Below are positions 5,301-9,348 of a DNA stretch of 9,348 nucleotides, piece by piece; the stretch's first letter is position 1; every line of letters starts with the position of its first letter. The stretch covers positions 1 to 9,348 of the forward strand of contig CAUZJA010000106.1 of the NCBI GenBank assembly GCA_963579925.1. The letters run 5' to 3'. Made by a program: the position numbers and the translations under genes. This stretch comes from UBA1151 sp963579925. Lineage in GTDB: Bacteria > Chloroflexota > Dehalococcoidia > Lucifugimonadales > Lucifugimonadaceae. The notes beneath the pieces are model-generated. The model had not been told where the DNA came from. It ran no database searches and saw only the letters and a list, made by a program, of their open reading frames with translations.

Positions 5301-7490
5301 CACTTCAAGCCGTCTTAGTAGGCCCTTAACAAAGTCGGATACTGACTGGTTATTTGCCGCGTCTGCGATTGTTGTTAGTGAGTCACGGTGACGATCCGGG
5401 TATTCGGCTTCCAGTTCGCCGCTTGAGATAGCTGTGACGTAGTCGAGAACCGCTTTTTCGAATTCGGCGGATAGTGACTCGGTGCCCAGAAGCTCCATCA
5501 GGTGTCCCAGGAAGATGGCGTCGTTTGCCAGGTCAATATCGGGGCCTGCGTTCAAGTCTGACCAATAGCTGTCGTAGACCATCCAGCGCAGTAGTTCAGA
5601 GACAGTGTCTGATGATGAATCAGTGTCGATGATCGAGAGCACTTCAGCCGCGAGTATTGGGTCAACGGCTATGAGTCGGTGAATGGTGCGGGCAGGAATC
5701 GACCGCAGGCTGGTTTTTTCGCGAATTAGATTTGCGGCCAACTCGGGGTTGTTGGAAATAGCGATGGCCGCAGCATCTGGATTGGCCTGTATACATGTGT
5801 AGAGGCCGAGTGAAGCGCCCTGCATCACTCGCATGGTCAATCCCGGTTCGGCGATTTCGCGATCGGCGAGCAGGGTGTAGAAGGCGTTGTCGATGGGGCG
5901 GTCGATATCAAAGTTGCCGGAACTGTTGGTGAAGAGCGTGAAACCAGCGCTCGATAAGCCGTCGGAACTTGATTCAGGCGACGCACCAAGGGCGGATAGT
6001 AGACGGGCAGGAGTTACTTCAGGCGCTCGTGCGATCTCCGGCCGGGCCTCAAGCAGACGCAGAAGCGTGACATCGCTGATTAGCGGCATGGCATCCTGCA
6101 ACGTCTCCCGAGAAGCGTCACGCAGGATTCGGATCAGGCTGCTTATCTCAGTGCGTACCTCGTCAATTGAACGCGAGCCGATGAACTCATCGATAACCGC
6201 TGCGCCGTTGGCGGGTGATGCAGCGATGATCTGGTCAGCCGTCTCTGCGAGCTTACGAAGCGTCGCGACCTGGCCGGTGAGTACTTCATCAAGACCATCC
6301 CCGTCAGCCGATTGTTGGGCGTCGAACAGGGCTATCAACGCTCTGGGTGCGAGCAGAACTGCAAAGTCTCTGATGGCGGATTCGTTCATGCGTGTGCCGA
6401 CGCTCTCAGCTTGTTCGGCGATGGGTTTGCCATTGAGCGACTCATAGAAATCGAACGCTTCCGCTAGCGCTGGACCCGGTCCATTCGGCATACCAGTCAA
6501 CTCATCCGAGTGCTGCGTGTGAAGAGACCGCATATCGCGGATGTATGAGCTCCAGAACTGGAATCCGCGGTTGATTCCGGCGGCGTCTGTGAGTGCTAAC
6601 TCATGCTTCTTGATGTCTTCGAACTGCTCTGCAAAGTCTCGGAGCCGCTGTCGTTCCTCGTTCGCAAGGATGGTGTTGATCGAATCTGGAAGCGGCTCAA
6701 GATCAGCACTATTTAGCTCCTCATAGAACCGCAATGGGAAGTGTTCAATGGCGAACAGCTTTTCCGCTGCTGTTCGCTCATCGCCCTCAAGGCTCTGGAA
6801 CCAGCTGAGAGCCTGAGGCCAGTCGTCAAAGTCGATGCCGCCAACACCAACGTCGGTCAAAAACTGATCGTAGTAGGGCCTGAGAATTGGCGGTATCAGA
6901 TCGATATCACCACCCGTCATGTTGACGATTTCAGCCTCGCCAAAGTGGAACAGATCTGAGTTGGGGTTGAGCGACAGGTTTGTCAGGTTGCGGAATCGAT
7001 CGCGAAGTGGCTCGAAACGATCTGGGGGTTGCTGGATGAATTTCACAAGATCAGCGCGATAGGCGATGAGGCCGTCAGATGTGGTCCCGCGACGAGGCTG
7101 TTCCCAGTTGAGGTCCCGTTGGGCCGATGAGCCGAATACACCCCAGTACGAGTGACTCAATTCGTGCATGATCGTCGCCGGCACCGCCTGGCCCGCTCCG
7201 GCCCAGCCCTCCCAACCTGTGCTTCCGAACCATGTGGGCTGACCGATCATCTGCCGAAAGTCGTAGCCTTCCATCCAGGCCACACCGGGGTCAGTGAAGT
7301 TCCAGATATCCGTGACTGCGTCCACCCTGGCCTGTGCCCAGGGTGTTTGCGGTGATTCACTACGCGTCGAGGCAACACCCGGTTCAGGCTTGGTTTCTGA
7401 GCTTGAACAGGCCAGCGTGAGGAGTGCGATAGCGAATAACGCTATCGTGAACGGTGATCTGGAGATGGGAATTCCGATAGAAAGCCTCAA
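5286..7490 (-). CDS. Predicted lipoprotein with HELSH metallopeptidase-like motif (734 residues)
   Basis: The N-terminus has the shape of a lipoprotein signal: Arg and polar residues, then ALFAIALLTLAC with a candidate lipidated Cys at residue 28 (the -3 position is Thr, so the lipobox is not ideal), followed by a Ser/Glu/Pro-rich linker. HELSHSYW at residues 109-116 is an HExxH zinc-site motif, preceded by the small and aromatic stretch WFGSTGWEGWAGAG. The third ligand is not obvious; GEAEIVNMTGG near 184-194 is one candidate. Residues from about 200 onward look almost entirely helical, with many Leu/Ala repeats, like a long scaffold. It may be an extracytoplasmic peptidase or a degenerate relative used for binding. 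The start is a TTG at 7490 just after an in-frame TAA, with no good ribosome-binding site, so translation initiation is uncertain. The gene is divergent from the HEWLH membrane protein. Confidence 0.75.
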   Translation of the reverse strand: MRLSIGIPISRSPFTIALFAIALLTLACSSSETKPEPGVASTRSESPQTPWAQARVDAVTDIWNFTDPGVAWMEGYDFRQMIGQPTWFGSTGWEGWAGAGQAVPATIMHELSHSYWGVFGSSAQRDLNWEQPRRGTTSDGLIAYRADLVKFIQQPPDRFEPLRDRFRNLTNLSLNPNSDLFHFGEAEIVNMTGGDIDLIPPILRPYYDQFLTDVGVGGIDFDDWPQALSWFQSLEGDERTAAEKLFAIEHFPLRFYEELNSADLEPLPDSINTILANEERQRLRDFAEQFEDIKKHELALTDAAGINRGFQFWSSYIRDMRSLHTQHSDELTGMPNGPGPALAEAFDFYESLNGKPIAEQAESVGTRMNESAIRDFAVLLAPRALIALFDAQQSADGDGLDEVLTGQVATLRKLAETADQIIAASPANGAAVIDEFIGSRSIDEVRTEISSLIRILRDASRETLQDAMPLISDVTLLRLLEARPEIARAPEVTPARLLSALGASPESSSDGLSSAGFTLFTNSSGNFDIDRPIDNAFYTLLADREIAEPGLTMRVMQGASLGLYTCIQANPDAAAIAISNNPELAANLIREKTSLRSIPARTIHRLIAVDPILAAEVLSIIDTDSSSDTVSELLRWMVYDSYWSDLNAGPDIDLANDAIFLGHLMELLGTESLSAEFEKAVLDYVTAISSGELEAEYPDRHRDSLTTIADAANNQSVSDFVKGLLRRLEVLLAA

Positions 7491-7591
7491 GGATTACAAC
7501 GTATCTTTTGATGATCCAGAAATTATGTGGACCGCGTTGCAACCGATAGATCGTATTACGAGGTGCTGATAACACGAGTTGCCAATTTGTA

Positions 7592-7601
7592 CATGATCAT
7601 G
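7592..7601. promoter_or_regulatory. 10-bp palindrome CATGATCATG in the spacer between the two divergent peptidase-like genes
   Basis: A perfect 10-bp self-complementary sequence lies 102 bp upstream of the lipoprotein start and 33 bp upstream of the membrane-protein ATG. Next to it is a short GATCT tandem (7604-7615). The position would suit a shared operator for both divergent genes. I see no convincing -35/-10 pair in this 143-bp spacer, so this is only a candidate. Confidence 0.25.
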
Positions 7602-7633
7602 CCGATCTGATCTGATAGCCACCTGACTACTAA

Positions 7634-8947
7634 ATGCCTAGATTTTTACAAAAGCCTCGTTTGAGTTCGCTCAGGCCTCGCAGGTTCTTCTTGCGCTGGG
7701 GAGTTCGGGGCGTGCTGTTCCTGGTGCTGTTCTCATCGTTCATGTTCACGGATGGCGATGTGCGGCGGATAAACCCGGCGGAACGAGCCGGGGCGCACTA
7801 TCTTTTCAGCATTCCCGGCTGGGAGATTGGGAATTTCCTGGACAAGTGGACCAATCGCGTGACTTCTGTAATCGGGTTTGGTCTGAGTGGTGAGGAACTG
7901 GACGAAACGATTGAGCAGTTCTCCGAGCTCTCAACTCAGATTCGCGATGCAGAAGGCGCGCATAATCGAGCGGTTGCAGATCCCGCATTATCGGCTGAAG
8001 AGCTTGAGCGGTTAGAAGTGGCCTTGCGTGATGCACGAGGTGAACGTCGCCGCACACGGAATGATCTTGAGGAACGGCTTGAGTCTGAGGTTAGCTCGAC
8101 GCTGTCCGATCTGGGATTTGGAGGATTTGGTGGGTCACTCTGGCCTCCCGTGGACTTCCGTCTGGAGTCACCTCCGCACGTGTTAGTGACATCACCACGT
8201 GATGAGATTCGACGGCTTGATTCAGTGCTGCTATCGCCCGGAATAACGGGAGCGCAAGCGTTTGTGGTGGAGACCCGCCTCTTGGAGCAGAGTGGGCTCT
8301 CCGGCATCGTCCTGCCGCTGGGAGGAGTGGCAACGTACCCGACGTTTGTTCGCGATGACAACTCGCTGTTGAGAACGCTGGACCTTGTGTCGCACGAGTG
8401 GCTTCACGCCTACTTCTTCTTCAACCCGCTTGGGCAGCACATTGGCGCCGGTACGGAGATGAACAGCCTCAATGAGACCATCGCAAGCCTTGTGGGTGAG
8501 GAGCTTGGCATCATCACGTGGGAGCGGATCACGGGCGAGACGTACGTAGACCCGGACGAAGATTCGGATGATGAGAGCGTTGATGGTCCGGAGGATCTGG
8601 AGGAGTTCAGCTTTGATGACTTCATGCGTGAAACGCGCGTGAAAGCAGATGAGATTCTGGCTGAAGGAGACGTTGAAGGCGCTGAGTCCTACATGGATGC
8701 CCGAAGGATTGAACTGCAAGAACACAGATTCTTCATCCGAAAGATTAACCAGGCGTGGTTCGCGTTCAACGGCACATATGGCGATTCCCCGGCGTCTGTC
8801 AGTCCAATTGGCGATCAGGTTGAGGAATTGCGCTCGTTAGTTTCGGATGTTGGCGACATGCTTCGTTTGACCAGAGGAATCTCATCCTACGAGGAGTTTC
8901 TGCGGGTTTTGGACGAGACTCGAGCGATTTCCGAGGGGTTGGAGTGA
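7634..8947 (+). CDS. Membrane-anchored putative zinc metallopeptidase, HEWLH...NETIA (gluzincin-like)
   Basis: The 437-residue protein has a very basic N-terminus (residues 1-24), one hydrophobic anchor (about 25-38) and an expected extracytoplasmic remainder. Residues 86-158 are a charged, probably coiled-coil segment (ETIEQFSELSTQIRD, then ERLEVALRDARGE). The catalytic-looking core follows: HEWLH at 254-258 and MNSLNETIASLVGEELG with Glu281, 22 residues after the second His. HExxH followed by a Glu in an NExxx helix is the ligand arrangement of gluzincin zinc peptidases, so all three zinc ligands and the catalytic Glu255 appear intact. A strongly acidic insert (residues 307-329, DPDEDSDDESVDGPEDLEE) could bind cations. 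The ATG start has no Shine-Dalgarno upstream. I do not recognise a named family or substrate. Divergent from the HELSH lipoprotein and 214 bp before an hflK-like gene, so a role in envelope protein turnover is a reasonable guess. Confidence 0.8.
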   Translation: MPRFLQKPRLSSLRPRRFFLRWGVRGVLFLVLFSSFMFTDGDVRRINPAERAGAHYLFSIPGWEIGNFLDKWTNRVTSVIGFGLSGEELDETIEQFSELSTQIRDAEGAHNRAVADPALSAEELERLEVALRDARGERRRTRNDLEERLESEVSSTLSDLGFGGFGGSLWPPVDFRLESPPHVLVTSPRDEIRRLDSVLLSPGITGAQAFVVETRLLEQSGLSGIVLPLGGVATYPTFVRDDNSLLRTLDLVSHEWLHAYFFFNPLGQHIGAGTEMNSLNETIASLVGEELGIITWERITGETYVDPDEDSDDESVDGPEDLEEFSFDDFMRETRVKADEILAEGDVEGAESYMDARRIELQEHRFFIRKINQAWFAFNGTYGDSPASVSPIGDQVEELRSLVSDVGDMLRLTRGISSYEEFLRVLDETRAISEGLE

Positions 8948-8988
8948 AAAAGCAGTGATAGAAATCGGTTTGTATACGCCCCCTCAGC

Positions 8989-8994
8989 TATACT
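8989..8994 (+). promoter_or_regulatory. Possible -10 element TATACT upstream of the hflK-like gene
   Basis: TATACT matches five of six bases of the sigma70 -10 consensus and lies in the 214-bp spacer after the HEWLH gene. No good -35 is present at 16-18 bp. It would imply a leader of about 160 bases before the ATG at 9162. Apart from this the spacer 8948-9161 shows no gene or clear terminator. Confidence 0.25.
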
Positions 8995-9161
8995 GAACAG
9001 AATCGTCATTGAGTTGATGAACGTATCTATTTCTTGAACCGAACGTCGAATAGATGACTGATTGAAAGGTCAGACTGATCTCGACTACCGCCTGCCAGAC
9101 GATTTGGACGGCATCCTGAGAGAGACTTAATCGACATCGAACTAGCAAAGTCGGAGAGAGA

Positions 9162-9348
9162 ATGTCGGCGCGGAATGAACCCGTCCCATATGAGGACCTG
9201 ATGTCGTATCGTCCACCGTCGAACGGAGATAGGGACGGTGAGCAACGGCCACCCAGACCCCCACGGAACGATGACTCAGAACAGATAAATCTTGAAGATG
9301 TGATTGAGCGCGTTCGCTCGGGACTCCCAAACTTCAGCGGGCGAAAAG
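9162..9348 (+). CDS. hflK: HflK-like SPFH-domain protein, N-terminus only (runs off window)
   Basis: ATG at 9162 is preceded by GGAGAGAG (9153-9160), a fair ribosome-binding site, though close to the ATG, and the frame stays open to the window end (62 codons). The first 45 residues are hydrophilic and rich in Pro, Arg and Asp (PPSNGDRDGEQRPPRPPRND). They are followed by INLEDVIERVRSGLPNFSGRK, which resembles the HflK N-terminal pattern in which a disordered cytoplasmic stretch leads to a D-LDDLLRRLR-GLP-F-GG type helix before the membrane anchor. HflK forms, with HflC, a membrane ring that modulates the FtsH protease. Neither the TM segment nor the SPFH domain is visible, so the call depends on the N-terminal pattern alone; another prohibitin-type protein is possible. 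Confidence 0.55.
   Translation, partial: MSARNEPVPYEDLMSYRPPSNGDRDGEQRPPRPPRNDDSEQINLEDVIERVRSGLPNFSGRK

Noticed and set aside
5887..6447. Long plus-strand open frame (186 codons) opposite the lipoprotein gene.
   Set aside because: It is Ser/Arg-rich, typical of an antisense shadow, and the minus-strand frame is continuous with a signal peptide and HELSH.
7600..7618. GATCT tandem as a microsatellite or -10 region.
   Set aside because: Only about two and a half copies, and the nearby TGATAG lacks a -35 at an acceptable distance.
9062..9130. Small open frame (TTG, about 22 codons, LDYRLPDDLDGIL) in the spacer before the hflK-like gene.
   Set aside because: Too short, no ribosome-binding site, starts right after an in-frame stop, and is in a different frame from the following gene.

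Overview
The window looks like bacterial chromosome of moderate GC. My best guess is a Chloroflexota lineage of the Dehalococcoidia/SAR202 type. That guess rests on the style of the serine-recombinase tail that reads through a tRNA-Ala gene, on the ETF beta/alpha pair with a small unrecognised follower gene, and on frequent non-ATG starts. It is an inference: no rRNA or other phylogenetic marker is present to settle it.

Left edge (1-878): debris of mobile DNA beside a tRNA. The window opens inside an IS3-family transposase (OrfB) that has lost 16 residues between its second and third catalytic acids, so it is probably dead. The probable right end of the IS lies near 430. Immediately after it comes the C-terminal remnant of a large serine recombinase, whose frame runs antisense through a complete tRNA-Ala(GGC) gene (788-863, minus strand, CCA encoded). 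This is what a decayed element integrated at a tRNA gene looks like, later hit by an IS.

Housekeeping block (948-5300): on the minus strand, rsmG (16S rRNA m7G methyltransferase) is translationally coupled, through a TAGTG stop/start overlap, to a polytopic flippase-like membrane protein of the LPG-synthase TM family. Divergent from it runs etfB-etfA-(145-residue protein), a compact plus-strand operon encoding both subunits of an electron transfer flavoprotein plus an unrecognised basic protein. The 206-240 bp divergent spacer holds a perfect 12-bp palindrome, tandem TTCGAA hexamers and a possible sigma70-type promoter for etfB.

Membrane-protease-like block (5286-9348): a 734-residue predicted lipoprotein with an HELSH motif (minus strand; its 3' end overlaps the 145-residue gene tail to tail by 15 bp) is divergent from a 437-residue membrane-anchored protein carrying HEWLH plus a downstream NETIA, the layout of a gluzincin zinc peptidase. 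After 214 bp without a convincing gene, the N-terminus of an HflK-like SPFH protein begins and runs off the window. Two unlike putative zinc-dependent peptidases beside an HflK homologue is the most intriguing arrangement here. It suggests, but does not prove, a locus for envelope protein processing or quality control. I see no CRISPR array, toxin-antitoxin pair, phage module or clearly novel defence system.
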